Part shown: positions 9,697 through 19,679 of the stretch, piece after piece
How the letters are laid out: every line of letters starts with the position of its first letter
Position numbering within the stretch: the stretch's first letter is position 1
DNA from: Mesobacillus subterraneus
GTDB taxonomy: Bacteria > Bacillota > Bacilli > Bacillales > Cytobacillaceae
Length of the DNA stretch: 64,000 bases
NCBI RefSeq assembly: GCF_003937825.1
Contig: NZ_RSFW01000012.1
Coordinates: 1 to 64,000 of the forward strand
Direction: 5' to 3'
Made by a program: the position numbers and the translations under genes
The notes under the pieces: model-generated
Database searches by the model: none
What the model saw: only the letters and a program-made list of their open reading frames with translations
What the model was told of the DNA's origin: nothing

Positions 9697-10284
9697 TTAC
9701 CCCTTTTTGCTTCTTCTATAGTAAAAATAACGATCGATGAAAATCGCAGCTACAGCTGATACTGCGGTTGCTACCAGTGTAGGGCCGACTATATCTGTTG
9801 GATTAGCAGAATCATAGTTCATCCTGATTGCAATGACTGTCGTTGGAATGAGTGTAATGCTCGCTGTATTGATCGCCAGGAATGTAATCATTGAGCGGCT
9901 AGCTTCTTTCTTTCCATCATTCAGTTCTTTCAGTTCCTCCATAGCTTTGATTCCAAGGGGAGTTGCAGCGTTCCCAAGTCCAAACATATTGGCGATCATA
10001 TTAGATAGGATGTAGCCCATCGCAGGATGGTTGGATGGAACCTCGGGAAATAACCTGGATACAAGCGGCTTAAATAATTTGGAGAGTTTGACCAGAAGAC
10101 CAGAATCCTCTGCAATCCTCATCATGCCGAGCCAGAAAACAAGAATACTGATCAAGCCTATGCACAAGGTCACTGCTTCCTTCGCCCCATTGAACACAGC
10201 CTCATTGACCTCGGCCATCGTGCCATTGACCATCGCAAATCCCAGTCCAATTAACGTCATGACCACCCAAATATAATTAACCAT
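9697..10284 (-). CDS. spmA: Spore maturation protein A
   Basis: Membrane protein of 195 residues, partner of SpmB and a member of the same Gate-domain family. Its central segment, with NMFGLGNAATPLGIKAM near residues 94-110, is characteristic. The start overlaps the dacB stop by 8 bp, so translation is coupled to the peptidoglycan-modifying DacB. Together they set spore cortex structure and core water content. The C-terminus is basic, RYFYYRRSKKG. Confidence 0.93.
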   Translation of the reverse strand: MVNYIWVVMTLIGLGFAMVNGTMAEVNEAVFNGAKEAVTLCIGLISILVFWLGMMRIAEDSGLLVKLSKLFKPLVSRLFPEVPSNHPAMGYILSNMIANMFGLGNAATPLGIKAMEELKELNDGKKEASRSMITFLAINTASITLIPTTVIAIRMNYDSANPTDIVGPTLVATAVSAVAAIFIDRYFYYRRSKKG

Positions 10285-11416
10285 GCTTGCCGATTCCTGC
10301 TACCGACGTAAAGATACTTTTAAATAAATCAAAGAGTGACTTTTTTTCTGCTTCTGCCCCTTTATAATAAACAGGCAAACTGGCAATCTGTTTATCCTCA
10401 AGGTAGACATTTGCCCTTCCAACAAGGTCCTGATTCCTTATGTCTTCACTGTCCTTTGGAGCTTTCTTCAGCCTGTATTCCACCTTGATCAGTTCCTCTT
10501 CATCAGAGGTAAGCGGATAAACAAAGGAGTGATCAAGATATACCTTATTTTTGTAAAAGGTATCCTTGATTCCTTTTACCTTTCCTTCAGCAAGGATTTC
10601 TGCAATATCATAATCCGCAAATGCAGATTCGAACATCTGGATATGGTCATTCCAGTCATCAGGGGCATTAAGCGTTACCGCGATCAGCTCAAAATCGTCC
10701 TTTTGCGCAGTGGATACCAAGGTTCTTTTCGCCCGTTTTGTGTATCCTGTCTTGCCTCCAGAACTGTATTTATATTTTTCTGTCAGCAGCCTGTTTTTAT
10801 TTTTCCAAACCCTGTCCCAAGATTCTGTCGGATTGGGTGCCCTATGGATTTTTGTTCCGGAAATCTCCCGGTATGCTTCATTTTCCATCGCATAGCGAGT
10901 CAACAGAGCCATATCATACGCTGTAGACAGATGGTCTTCATGATCATCCAGTCCGTGCGGATTGGCAAAATGGGTATTTTCCATGCCAATTTCCCTTGCT
11001 TTTTCGTTCATGAGGAACACAAATCCCTCCAGACTGCCGCCGACATGTTCAGCGATTGCTACTGCAGCATCGTTCCCGGACCTGAGCATCAGGCCATACA
11101 CCAGGTTCTCAAGTTTGATTTTCTCTCCAGGTTTCAAGTAAATGGAAGAGCCCTCAGCCCTTACTGCCTGGCTGCTCACTTTCACCATTTCATCCATCTT
11201 CCCAGACTCTATTGCGAGAATCGCTGTCATGATTTTCGTTATACTGGCAATCCTGCTAACCTTGTGGGCATTTTTTTCATATAACACCCTGCCTGATTCT
11301 TGTTCCATCAACACAGCACTGCGTGCACTCACTGAGACAGAAGCCTGGGCAGTTCCTGGTATGCTGCAGATCAACAGGGTGATGACGATCATTATTTTCA
11401 TCCAAATCCTTTTCAT
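10277..11416 (-). CDS. dacB: D-alanyl-D-alanine carboxypeptidase DacB (PBP5*)
   Basis: Low-molecular-weight penicillin-binding protein that trims pentapeptides in spore cortex peptidoglycan. The 379 residues carry an N-terminal signal peptide and the three active-site motifs: SITK (about 58-61), SGN (about 113-115) and KTG in GGKTGYTKRAKR (about 219-221). The linkage to spmA and spmB and the overlapping junction identify it as the sporulation paralogue rather than a vegetative DacA. Upstream, a terminator for ypuI isolates it, so a mother-cell promoter in 11417-11572 is expected but I did not assign one. Confidence 0.92.
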   Translation of the reverse strand: MKRIWMKIMIVITLLICSIPGTAQASVSVSARSAVLMEQESGRVLYEKNAHKVSRIASITKIMTAILAIESGKMDEMVKVSSQAVRAEGSSIYLKPGEKIKLENLVYGLMLRSGNDAAVAIAEHVGGSLEGFVFLMNEKAREIGMENTHFANPHGLDDHEDHLSTAYDMALLTRYAMENEAYREISGTKIHRAPNPTESWDRVWKNKNRLLTEKYKYSSGGKTGYTKRAKRTLVSTAQKDDFELIAVTLNAPDDWNDHIQMFESAFADYDIAEILAEGKVKGIKDTFYKNKVYLDHSFVYPLTSDEEELIKVEYRLKKAPKDSEDIRNQDLVGRANVYLEDKQIASLPVYYKGAEAEKKSLFDLFKSIFTSVAGIGKHG

Positions 11417-11571
11417 TGATAGACCCTCGTCTCCTTTGGCAGTTTGTACAAGTTTATGCGGGACAAGTCATGTTATGACATAAAAAGGAGGCTGAGTTCG
11501 CACATAAACGCAGGAGAAACCGTTTTTCAGACCACAAGACGGACCAGCTGTTTAAAACTCCTTCTTGAACG

Positions 11572-11610
11572 CAAAAAAGCATATCTATTCCTTTAGAATA
11601 GGTATGCTTT
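11572..11610 (-). terminator. Terminator downstream of ypuI
   Basis: AAAGCATATCTATTC (11576-11590) and GAATAGGTATGCTTT (11596-11610) pair with one mismatch around CTTTA. The minus-strand continuation is a T run. Confidence 0.82.
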
Positions 11611-11653
11611 AAATTGTTGTTCACAAAATAGTTTTTTGGGATGAGATTAGAAC

Positions 11654-12142
11654 CTATCTGGATTGGAGCATCTTTGTACGGTAATCCGTTTCATAGTATT
11701 CAAGCTCTTCCCGGATCCTCTGGAAGCTGCTTTCCAGGCTGAGAAGAAGTCCGCTTAATTCTGCGGATACGGGCTGCCTGAATTTGATGGCATTTTTGCC
11801 TGTATAGGCAGACCGGCTGTCTTCATACCAGGCATCACTTTTAGGCGAGAAAAATTCCTCAATGCACTGATAATAGATGCGATACAACGTCTTTTCAGCA
11901 GCGGGCTTTGAAAAGACTTCAGCCTGCAGGATGATTTTACATGCATCCAGGCCTTCTTCACAGTAGACAGTGAGCTTGCGCAGACTTGAAAGCACTGACT
12001 TGTAATATTCTTCATCCGCCTGCTGTTGCTGCTGCAGGTTGTCAAGTGTAGCAGCATTCAGGAAGTTCTCTAGTGTCCCGACCGTTTCAGCCAGGAATTC
12101 ACGGACTTCCTCAATTTGAGTTTTCACGATTGTATTTCCCAA
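11654..12142 (-). CDS. ypuI: YpuI family protein (DUF3907), function unknown
   Basis: A 162-residue soluble protein resembling B. subtilis YpuI, including the conserved central segment AAEKTLYRIYYQCIEEFF and the end EELEYYETDY. It is largely helical, with a Gln-rich patch (QQQQQ) near residue 38, and has no membrane segment or known catalytic motif. The likely start is a TTG at 12142 preceded by GGGGGTG. It lies between dacB and the scp genes, as in B. subtilis, and has its own terminator. Confidence 0.85.
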   Translation of the reverse strand: MGNTIVKTQIEEVREFLAETVGTLENFLNAATLDNLQQQQQADEEYYKSVLSSLRKLTVYCEEGLDACKIILQAEVFSKPAAEKTLYRIYYQCIEEFFSPKSDAWYEDSRSAYTGKNAIKFRQPVSAELSGLLLSLESSFQRIREELEYYETDYRTKMLQSR

Positions 12143-12211
12143 AATGACACCCCCGAATGGTTTTATATCTTGGCTGCATACTTTTGCCTATGCGAATTGC
12201 AAATTTATGAC

Positions 12212-12631
12212 TTATACTGGCTGCTCAATAAAGTCTAAAGGAGATCGTACGTCAAAAGTGCCTTTTTGCTCGATGCTTTCGAAAATACCAGGAATCTTGT
12301 TGAAATCCAGCCCTTTGAAAATATCCGCAAATTCTTTCTGCACATTTATATATACCCTCTTGCGATGGCGGTATCCTGGATTTTTCAATAAAGCAGCAAG
12401 GGCGACTAAATCTCTCAAATACACATCCCTGCTGCCAGCCTTGAATACTGGATCCTGTTCATATGGAGTCATACTGCCAACCAGCTCATCAAAATACCTT
12501 ACATACAAAACGTGCAGCGTCTTTTCTTGGCCATCTTCCACAAATGTCACTTCGCTTCTGTTGAAGAAATCTTCCGAGGTGTTCGATTTTTCTTTTTCAA
12601 GTTCATAACCAACACATTGCTTTATAAGCAT
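12212..12631 (-). CDS. Uncharacterised protein
   Basis: I do not recognise this 139-residue protein. It is soluble and mixed in charge, without signal peptide, membrane helix or cysteine motif; residues about 35-70 (HVLYVRYFDELVGSMTPYEQ) look like an ordered alpha/beta segment. The start at 12631 is chosen because GGGAGG lies 6 nt upstream; an in-frame ATG at 12652 would contain this ribosome binding site inside the gene. It sits between ypuI and scpB, downstream of the scpB terminator, so it is probably transcribed separately or with ypuI. Confidence 0.75.
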   Translation of the reverse strand: MLIKQCVGYELEKEKSNTSEDFFNRSEVTFVEDGQEKTLHVLYVRYFDELVGSMTPYEQDPVFKAGSRDVYLRDLVALAALLKNPGYRHRKRVYINVQKEFADIFKGLDFNKIPGIFESIEQKGTFDVRSPLDFIEQPV

Positions 12632-12675
12632 GTTATTCCTCCCGTTGGACATTCATTCTTAAATCATTATGTATG

Positions 12676-12720
12676 GAAAAAAATGCTTAAAGCCGTGATT
12701 TAGTGAGGCGGTAAGCATTT
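12676..12720 (-). terminator. Terminator downstream of scpB
   Basis: AAATGCTTA at 12681-12689 pairs with TAAGCATTT at 12712-12720, with a further GCCG/CGGC-like inner stem. In the minus direction the stem runs into a T tract. Confidence 0.75.
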
Positions 12721-12772
12721 ACTGAATAATTATTTTGATTTTATCATAAATTCCAAACTTTGTGCACAAAAG

Positions 12773-13366
12773 CTATTGATCCATTTCCATCGTTTCCTGG
12801 AACTTTTCAAAGAATAAATCAGCATCGTCCTGTAGCTCGTCCTCATCGATATTGTCTGGAAGCGGCGGCAGCTCTTTTATATTTTTCAACCCGAAATAGT
12901 CGAGGAATTCCTTCGTTGTTCCATATAAAATAGCCCGGCCGGTCCCTTCTGCTCTACCAACCTCTTTAATCAAAGCCCTGGACGAAAGGGTATGCAACGG
13001 GCGTTCAGTCTTCACTCCGCGGATTTCTTCGATTTCAGCTCTTGTAATCGGCTGTTTGTAAGCGATAATTGCCAGTGTTTCCAGGGCTGCCTGTGAAAGA
13101 TGGGCAGTTCCTGGAGATTCAACAAGCTTTTTTAAATATACGGCATGTTCTTTTTTCGTAGCCAGCTGGTAAACACCCGCAAGCTGGACAATCGTTATAC
13201 CCCGGTTCTCATCGTTTTCATAATCCTGCTGCAGTTCGGTGGCAATTTCATTTGCCTGCATTTCATCGACTTCCAGAACAGAAGAGATTTGCTTAAGGCT
13301 CAGGCCTTCATCACCTGCGGCAAATAGAAGGCTTTCCAAAATGCCTTTCCACTTTACAATTCCCAT
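12773..13366 (-). CDS. scpB: Segregation and condensation protein B
   Basis: Subunit of the SMC-ScpA-ScpB condensin complex that compacts and segregates the chromosome. The 197 residues contain two winged-helix domains. The segment [22 protein letters not shown] (about 92-113), the ScpB hallmark, is followed by [22 protein letters not shown]. The acidic C-terminal tail ([19 protein letters not shown]) is usual. It follows scpA at 4 bp, forming the conserved scpAB pair. Confidence 0.95.
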   Translation of the reverse strand: MGIVKWKGILESLLFAAGDEGLSLKQISSVLEVDEMQANEIATELQQDYENDENRGITIVQLAGVYQLATKKEHAVYLKKLVESPGTAHLSQAALETLAIIAYKQPITRAEIEEIRGVKTERPLHTLSSRALIKEVGRAEGTGRAILYGTTKEFLDYFGLKNIKELPPLPDNIDEDELQDDADLFFEKFQETMEMDQ

Positions 13367-13370
13367 CTCA

Positions 13371-14117
13371 CTACTCCTTTCTTGCTGTCATATAGATCTC
13401 CGCAAAGTTTTGTTCCTGTTCGATATCGATTTCTTTCCTCTTAATCAGCTCAAGAATCGCAAGGAATGTAACGACTATATGCTCTCGGTCCGATTCAGGA
13501 AACAGCTCATTGAAGCTTTTCCTCTTGCCGCTTTCTTTAAGAAAGTTGAGAACCTCTTCCATCCTTTTTTCAATTGATATTTCCTGACGGGCAATCTTCG
13601 TCGACATTGGCCTTTGCAGCTTTTTTCTTCTTAGGAGCTTTTGGAAGGCACCCAGCATGTCATACAAAGAAATATCCAAATCGGTATTCTCGCTTTTTCC
13701 TTCCCTTGCAAACTCTGATAGGTCACTTGGAGGCTTTGTATACATCAACCCCCGTTCCTCTTCGAGCGATTTCAGGTCGCTTGCTGCTTCTTTGAATTTC
13801 TTATATTCAATCAGTCTCTCCACGAGTTCATTCCGGGGATCGTCGTCCTGCTCAAATTCAAAATCGTTCACCAGCTCTTCTTCGTGTTTCGGAAGGAGCA
13901 TTTTACTTTTAATCGCCAACAGAGTGGCCGCCATCACAAGATATTCACTGGCGACATCCAGCTGCAATTCTTTCATTGCATGGATATACATCAAGTATTG
14001 TTCGGTAATTTTCGCTACCGGTATATCGTAAATATCAATCTCCAGTCGATTGATCAAGTGCAAAAGTAAATCCAGCGGGCCTTCAAAGGCCTCAATTTTC
14101 ACATTATATTGCATCAT
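13371..14117 (-). CDS. scpA: Segregation and condensation protein A
   Basis: Kleisin subunit of the bacterial condensin, bridging SMC heads and binding ScpB. The 248 residues start [21 protein letters not shown], the family signature, and end with a winged-helix that contacts the SMC head, including [18 protein letters not shown]. Two adjacent ATG codons (14117 and 14114) follow GGTGGGAA, so the exact start is uncertain by one codon. It is the first gene of scpAB; 194 bp separate it from the divergent small peptide gene. Confidence 0.95.
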   Translation of the reverse strand: MMQYNVKIEAFEGPLDLLLHLINRLEIDIYDIPVAKITEQYLMYIHAMKELQLDVASEYLVMAATLLAIKSKMLLPKHEEELVNDFEFEQDDDPRNELVERLIEYKKFKEAASDLKSLEEERGLMYTKPPSDLSEFAREGKSENTDLDISLYDMLGAFQKLLRRKKLQRPMSTKIARQEISIEKRMEEVLNFLKESGKRKSFNELFPESDREHIVVTFLAILELIKRKEIDIEQEQNFAEIYMTARKE

Positions 14118-14311
14118 TTCCCACCAAAATTCCTATATTAAACTGCATCATTATATAAGTATAGTGGATTAACAACATGTTATCCATTACTAATTTACAG
14201 GGATAAATAAGAAGTTCTTGATAAAAAAGGGCATAAGCCCAAACCATTTCAACCTTCCCCGCATATGCTGAAATTGTATATTAGGCTATTTTACTACAGG
14301 AGGTTATGTAC

Positions 14312-14419
14312 ATGTCAGATAAAAAAGGCCATGGCCATGGTTGCGGACACGGAGCAGGTTTCGCTCTAATCGTAGTGCTTTTCATCCTGCTGATCATCGT
14401 AGGTGCAGCCTGGTTATAA
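14312..14419 (+). CDS. YjcZ-family small sporulation peptide
   Basis: A 35-residue peptide: a His/Gly-rich head ([11 protein letters not shown]) followed by one hydrophobic helix [20 protein letters not shown]. This layout, including the [17 protein letters not shown] core, is that of the YjcZ family of tiny membrane peptides often expressed in sporulation. A strong AGGAGG lies at 14298-14303, 8 nt before the ATG, and a perfect terminator follows the stop. The head could bind metal, but that is speculation. It is divergent from scpA. Confidence 0.85.
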   Translation: MSDKKGHGHGCGHGAGFALIVVLFILLIIVGAAWL

Positions 14420-14445
14420 GTTAACCAGATTTGATAGACGAAAGG

Positions 14446-14474
14446 CCCGGCGTGATTGCCGGGTTTTCTTTTTA
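14446..14474 (+). terminator. Terminator of the YjcZ-like gene
   Basis: CCCGGC (14446-14451) and GCCGGG (14458-14463) form a perfect stem followed by TTTTCTTTTT. Confidence 0.9.
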
Positions 14475-14672
14475 TGATTCTTCTTCAAACTTGTTGCAAG
14501 TACAGTGAATGCACATTTCCCCATAGCCAGCCTGAATGTGTCGCAAGAATCTGCAAAAGAAAAACTATACGGCAAAAAGCACTTCATTTTCCTTTCAATG
14601 ATGAAACTTGTTTATCATTTTACCAGCAAACAAAGTATGCTAAGCTATTGTTACTTGAATGGGGGTTATTTC

Positions 14673-15206
14673 ATGTCTAAATATCCAGCATCTTATATAC
14701 AATATCTCGCCCATTTCCATGGAGACAGAGATTACTTCGAATGCCATGAAATTCTTGAAGAATACTGGAAGGCCACTGATGCAGGGAATAAAAAATCGGT
14801 TTGGGTCGGATTGATCCTCCTGGCAGTTTCCGCTTATCACCATCGTCGTGATAATTTTTCAGGGGCGAACAGAACACTTGAAAAAGCAGCGGAAATTTTC
14901 TCGGCGGATTTTAATAGTCTGAACAGATTGGGAATAAATCCTGTTGCACTTGCCGAAACGTTAAAAAAACGAAAAAAACTGTTGCGGAACAGGATGCCTT
15001 ATTCCAGTTTCAACCTTCCAATAGATGACCCGGATCTCATTAAGCTATGCCAGGAAGAATGCAAACAAAATGGGTTTTCCTGGGGTGATAAAAGTGATCT
15101 GGAAGACCAGGACCTCATCCACCGGCATGCGTTCAGGGACCGGAGTGATGTGATTTCTGACCGCCAAATGGCTCTTGAAGAAAGAAAAAACAGGAGACAT
15201 CGTTAG
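14673..15206 (+). CDS. ypuF: YpuF, DUF309 family protein
   Basis: A 177-residue soluble helical protein of the DUF309 family, function unknown. The signature region is FHGDRDYFECHEILEEYWK (about 13-31), with the conserved His-Glu pair, followed by WVGLILLAVSAYHHRRDNFSGA. I start at the ATG at 14673 (MSKYPASYI), matching the B. subtilis homologue and preceded by GGGGG; a longer in-frame extension upstream has no family support. It is next to scpA and ribT as in B. subtilis, but faces away from scpA. Confidence 0.88.
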   Translation: MSKYPASYIQYLAHFHGDRDYFECHEILEEYWKATDAGNKKSVWVGLILLAVSAYHHRRDNFSGANRTLEKAAEIFSADFNSLNRLGINPVALAETLKKRKKLLRNRMPYSSFNLPIDDPDLIKLCQEECKQNGFSWGDKSDLEDQDLIHRHAFRDRSDVISDRQMALEERKNRRHR

Positions 15207-15247
15207 CGCATGGCTCTGTTAATATCCAATCCGAGCAGAAAAAAATA

Positions 15248-15647
<400 letters not shown>

Positions 15648-15848
15648 TCATTGTGGTTTGACAGTAATAAATGGAATGATAACAGAACCATTTTTTCCAT
15701 TTTCCTTCTAACTTAAACCTCGGCTTCCTTTTCCGGAAACCAATAAGCTACGACAGCATTTTGATATTATATGTTTTTTTACAGCAGCTGGTTCGTATGA
15801 AGTTTGGTCGATAATATCATACATAATCCGAACCTTTTCTTCAAATCA

Positions 15849-15944
15849 TTACTGACCGGGAACGATAAAAAACCAATAATAGGCTCCCCAGCCGACAGAC
15901 ATTAATAATAATAACACAAATAAAAGCCAATTGTTCTTTTTCAT
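15849..15944 (-). CDS. Small single-pass membrane peptide
   Basis: A 31-residue reading frame: MKKNNWLLFVLLLLMSVGWG followed by AYYWFFIVPGQ. It is one hydrophobic helix with a basic N-terminus. GGGAGG lies 9 nt upstream of the ATG, which supports translation. I do not recognise it. It lies alone in the lysA-ribT interval. Confidence 0.6.
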   Translation of the reverse strand: MKKNNWLLFVLLLLMSVGWGAYYWFFIVPGQ

Positions 15945-16017
15945 GCCGGAATCCCTCCCAATCTGTAATTCTACAATAAGATTGGGTACTTAGCCAAGTT
16001 TCCATCATTCACAGAAG

Positions 16018-16045
16018 ATGAAAAAAAGCTGCGGCAAAGCAGCTT
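16018..16045 (-). terminator. Terminator of lysA
   Basis: AAGCTGC (16026-16032) and GCAGCTT (16039-16045) form a perfect stem. In the minus direction a T run follows; the stem overlaps the lysA stop codon. Confidence 0.85.
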
Positions 16046-17363
16046 AATATTTCACTTTCTCTTTAAAGGGTAGATCAAATTTCACCATATCTTCAAATGT
16101 TTCCCGACGGACTACGAGCGTATCCTTGGAATCTTCAACAAAAACTACTGCCGGCCTTGGCAGACGGTTATAATTATTGGACATCGAATACCCGTAAGCA
16201 CCTGTACAAAAAACAGCTAGGATGTCCTGGTTTCCGCATTTCGGAAGTGGCAAATCCCAAATCAGCATATCGCCGGACTCACAGCACTTCCCCGCAATAG
16301 ATACCATTTCTTCCGGCTGGTCCATCACCCTGTTGGCAAGTACCGCTTCATATTTGGCCTGATACAGGGCTGGGCGAATATTATCGCTCATCCCGCCATC
16401 GACTGCAACATACTGGCGTACATTCGGAACATCTTTTCTTGATCCGATTCGGTACAGAGTTATTCCAGCGTCACCGACGAGGGAGCGTCCAGGTTCAATC
16501 CAGATTTCAGGTGTTTCCATCGAATACTGGGAAGCCAGTTTTTTTACTTCTGCAATGATTTCTTCAACATACTGAGCTGCAGGGATCGGGTCATCCTCAT
16601 TTGTATAGCGGATTCCAAACCCTCCGCCCAGGTTCAGGACTTTCGATTCAAATGAACGTTCATTTTTCCATTGATGCAGCTTTTCAAAGATTTTCTGGGC
16701 AGCCAGGATAAATCCCGTCGTTTCAAAAATTTGCGAACCAATATGGCAGTGGAGTCCAAGAACCTCAATATTCTTATCTTTTAGTGCAATCTCCATAGCC
16801 TGGTCGGCCTGTCCATTCTGCAGGTCGAAGCCGAACTTGGAATCTTCCTGCCCTGTTAAAATATAATCATGTGTGTGGGCTTCGATTCCAGGTGTAACCC
16901 TCAACAATACTTTCATGCGTGTGTTCTTTTCCTGGCATATCTCCTGTAGCATTTCCAATTCATAAAAGTTATCCACAACAACACAGCCAATTTTATGCTC
17001 CAACGCCATAAGCAGCTCTTCACGGCTTTTATTGTTTCCATGAAAATGAATTTTTTCTGTCGGGAAACCAGCAGCAAGTGCCGTGTAAAGCTCTCCGCCA
17101 GAGACTACGTCAAGCGAGAGACCTTCCTCATCCGCAAGCTGTACCATGGCTACTGTCGAAAAGGCTTTGCTCGCATAAGCCACCTGAGCAGTGATGCCGG
17201 CTTTTTCAAACGTCTTTTTAAACGCTCTAGCACGTTCCCTGATCAGGGCAACATCATAAACGTACAGCGGGGTCCCATATTTTTCAGCCAGTTGAACCGT
17301 ATCGACACCGCCAATCTCTAAATGTCCCAGTCTATTCACTTTTGCCGTTCCATGAAATTCCAT
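16044..17363 (-). CDS. lysA: Diaminopimelate decarboxylase
   Basis: PLP-dependent alanine-racemase-fold decarboxylase converting meso-diaminopimelate to L-lysine. In the 439 residues the PLP lysine lies in VAYASKAFS (about 61-69), the glycine-rich phosphate loop is LNLGGGFGIRY (about 243-253), EPGRSLVGDAG lies near residue 290, and the substrate-binding cysteine is in GKCCESGD (about 352-359). An ATG start follows GAGGGGA. The position downstream of spoVAF matches B. subtilis. It ends at its own terminator. Confidence 0.96.
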   Translation of the reverse strand: MEFHGTAKVNRLGHLEIGGVDTVQLAEKYGTPLYVYDVALIRERARAFKKTFEKAGITAQVAYASKAFSTVAMVQLADEEGLSLDVVSGGELYTALAAGFPTEKIHFHGNNKSREELLMALEHKIGCVVVDNFYELEMLQEICQEKNTRMKVLLRVTPGIEAHTHDYILTGQEDSKFGFDLQNGQADQAMEIALKDKNIEVLGLHCHIGSQIFETTGFILAAQKIFEKLHQWKNERSFESKVLNLGGGFGIRYTNEDDPIPAAQYVEEIIAEVKKLASQYSMETPEIWIEPGRSLVGDAGITLYRIGSRKDVPNVRQYVAVDGGMSDNIRPALYQAKYEAVLANRVMDQPEEMVSIAGKCCESGDMLIWDLPLPKCGNQDILAVFCTGAYGYSMSNNYNRLPRPAVVFVEDSKDTLVVRRETFEDMVKFDLPFKEKVKY

Positions 17364-17460
17364 GCTGTCCCCTCATCCCCTGCCAAAAATAGTCGTGATC
17401 ATGCCGCCCTGTCAAAACCTTTTTATTGTTCAGTCATTTAAAGTATGACGGCTTAATAAG

Positions 17461-17492
17461 AATAGACAGTTCATATGGATGAACTGTCTATT
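17461..17492. repeat. Perfect inverted repeat between lysA and spoVAF
   Basis: AATAGACAGTTCAT and ATGAACTGTCTATT form a 14-bp perfect stem around ATGG. It is probably the spoVAF terminator, although no T run follows in the minus direction; an A/T-rich stretch follows in the plus direction. Confidence 0.55.
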
Positions 17493-17574
17493 AATTTTTA
17501 CACTTTAAGTCTTTAGTAAATTAAAAACACTGTACCATAATTTGAGAGAACGCGCAATTGTAACTTAACCAGTT

Positions 17575-19047
17575 TTATGATGGCTGTTTATAGCGGTTCC
17601 TTGCATGGACAATACTTGGGCGGATTTTCGATCCTGGGACAGCCCGCCGGATGATAATCTGCATGAAAGCAATCGGATGAAAAGGAATGAACGGCCACAG
17701 GTATGGCGTATTCAATGACTTAATATTTGCCAGCAGCAGCAGCCAGATTGTTGTTCCTGCTACAAATCCTGGAACGTGGAAAATGGCCGTTGCAACCAGC
17801 AGAAAGATTCTTCCGATTTTATTGGCAATACTCAGCTCATAGCTCGGCGTTGCATAAGTTCCGATTGCCGCCACAGCGACATACAGGATGACTTCCGGGA
17901 CAAATAACCCAACATCAATGGCAATTTGGCCAATCAGGACTGCCGCTATCAAACCCATTGCTGTTGAGAGAGGTGTCGGTGTATGGATAGCCGCCATCCT
18001 CAGGAACTCGATTCCACCATCAGCGAGCATGATTTGCAGGAAAATCGGGATATTTGAATCCTCATTAGGTCCGATAAACGAGATTTTTTCCGGCAGCAGG
18101 TCCGGGTTTTGAACGAATAAATACCATAACGGCAAAAGCAAAAGGGATGCCAGTACACCCAGGAAGCGGATCCACCTGACCATCGTTCCCACCCCAGGAG
18201 ATTGCCTGTATTCCTCTGCGTGCTGAAGATGGTGGAAATACGTTGTCGGTGTAATGATGACACTTGGTGATGTATCAACGTAAATCAGGATGTGCCCTTC
18301 GAGAAGATGTGTTGCCGCTACATCAGCACGCTCTGTGTAACGGACGAGCGGATACGGATTATAGCCCTGTTTTACAAGAAATTCTTCGATGGTCTTATCA
18401 GCCATCGTGATTCCATCAATTTTGATCGTGTTTAACTCTTTCTTGATGACTTCAATCATATCCGGATTCGCAATATCCTTTATGTATCCAATTGCAACAT
18501 CCGCTTTGGAGCGTTCCCCGACCTTCATCATTTCGAAACGGAGATTTTCGTCCCTTATCCTTCTTCTTGTCAATGCCGTGTTTACAATAATATTTTCTAC
18601 AAAACCATCCCTTGAACCGCGTACGACCTTTTCTGTATCCGGTTCCTGCGGCTGTCTGCCAGGATAGCTCCTGACATCAACGACGAAGCCGATTTTTTCT
18701 CCTTCTACCAATACAACGATCAACCCTGAAAGAACCTGATCGACCAGTTCATCCATCGTTTTGATTTCTTCGACAGATTGATGGGTAATCCTGTTTTCTA
18801 CGATCATTTTAAGGTGAGAAGACAGTTTTTCGTTGTCGTTGATCCTTACTAATTCCTTGACGATATGAATGATAAATGAAGTATCGCATAATCCATTGAC
18901 ATAATAAAAATGGACATCTTTTTTCAGGACCTTCAGTTTTCTTACACCTAGATCAAAGCTGGCCTCAAGGCCAACCCTTTCTTTCATATACTTTTCTGCT
19001 TCCTCCAGTGACTCCGGGATTGGCAGCATATTTTTATTCTCCGGCAT
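17575..19047 (-). CDS. spoVAF: Stage V sporulation protein AF
   Basis: GerA-family membrane protein of 490 residues, related to the A subunits of spore germinant receptors. The N-terminal half is soluble, with [17 protein letters not shown] near residue 43. The C-terminal half has several membrane helices; [22 protein letters not shown] near residue 348 is typical of the family. It modulates dipicolinic acid release in B. subtilis. Its start overlaps the end of spoVAEA by 14 bp, and it is the last gene of the operon. Confidence 0.94.
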   Translation of the reverse strand: MPENKNMLPIPESLEEAEKYMKERVGLEASFDLGVRKLKVLKKDVHFYYVNGLCDTSFIIHIVKELVRINDNEKLSSHLKMIVENRITHQSVEEIKTMDELVDQVLSGLIVVLVEGEKIGFVVDVRSYPGRQPQEPDTEKVVRGSRDGFVENIIVNTALTRRRIRDENLRFEMMKVGERSKADVAIGYIKDIANPDMIEVIKKELNTIKIDGITMADKTIEEFLVKQGYNPYPLVRYTERADVAATHLLEGHILIYVDTSPSVIITPTTYFHHLQHAEEYRQSPGVGTMVRWIRFLGVLASLLLLPLWYLFVQNPDLLPEKISFIGPNEDSNIPIFLQIMLADGGIEFLRMAAIHTPTPLSTAMGLIAAVLIGQIAIDVGLFVPEVILYVAVAAIGTYATPSYELSIANKIGRIFLLVATAIFHVPGFVAGTTIWLLLLANIKSLNTPYLWPFIPFHPIAFMQIIIRRAVPGSKIRPSIVHARNRYKQPS

Positions 19048-19609
19048 AGAACCCGCTCCTTTCTAGGATGATTTCCACTGCTTTTTTCGTGATGGGCGCT
19101 CCAAGTTTGTAATGATCCCGGCGAGCCATTTTACCAATATCTCCAATCCCGATGACGAGGGGGATATTAAGTGTATCCAGACAATAAACCGTATCCCCAT
19201 TGATCCTGCCCATTTCCAGCTCAGGCAGTCCATGTTTATCTACTCCATATGGTGTAAGCTCTCCATCGCGGTCTATACAAAAGTCGACCCTGCTCCATTC
19301 AGCCATATGGGTTTTTGAAGCGACAGCAATCACTCCGAGAACGTTAATGTCTTCATGCTGAGCCACATATTTCAATGCCTGCTCGCCAGCACCCTCCCCG
19401 AGATAACCACTATCGTCAAACATCACCAAAACCGGATCATTGGCCGCTTTTTTGATCAGCTTCACAAGATTCGGACCTGAAAGGACAGAAGGATTTCCAT
19501 GTGAAAGAGAAATGCATCGCCCGCCTACTTCCGCAGCGACTCTCTCCACTGCTCGCCGGGCATAGTCATCACCATCTGTAATTAAGATCACATTCCTTTT
19601 CTCGGCCAT
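19034..19609 (-). CDS. spoVAEA: Stage V sporulation protein AEA
   Basis: A 191-residue soluble protein matching B. subtilis SpoVAEA, with [16 protein letters not shown] near the start, the GNPSVLSGP loop (39-47), [12 protein letters not shown] and [16 protein letters not shown] near the end. Its role in the dipicolinate channel is not well defined. Normally it follows spoVAC, spoVAD and spoVAEB. Here it directly follows spoVAB with a 70-bp gap and no remnant of the three genes. Confidence 0.92.
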   Translation of the reverse strand: MAEKRNVILITDGDDYARRAVERVAAEVGGRCISLSHGNPSVLSGPNLVKLIKKAANDPVLVMFDDSGYLGEGAGEQALKYVAQHEDINVLGVIAVASKTHMAEWSRVDFCIDRDGELTPYGVDKHGLPELEMGRINGDTVYCLDTLNIPLVIGIGDIGKMARRDHYKLGAPITKKAVEIILERSGFYAGE

Positions 19610-19679
19610 TCGCTGCCGTCCTTTCTCATCCTTGGTTTTAATCTTCCAGGTTTAGACATGTGTTATTGATACCTCGGCA

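Noticed and set aside
10529-11284. Plus-strand frame of 251 codons opposite dacB
   Set aside because: Composition is Cys/Phe/His-rich, typical of a shadow frame; dacB has all its active-site motifs on the other strand.
19610-19679. Remnants of spoVAC/AD/AEB
   Set aside because: The 70 bp between spoVAB and spoVAEA shows no recognisable fragment in any frame.
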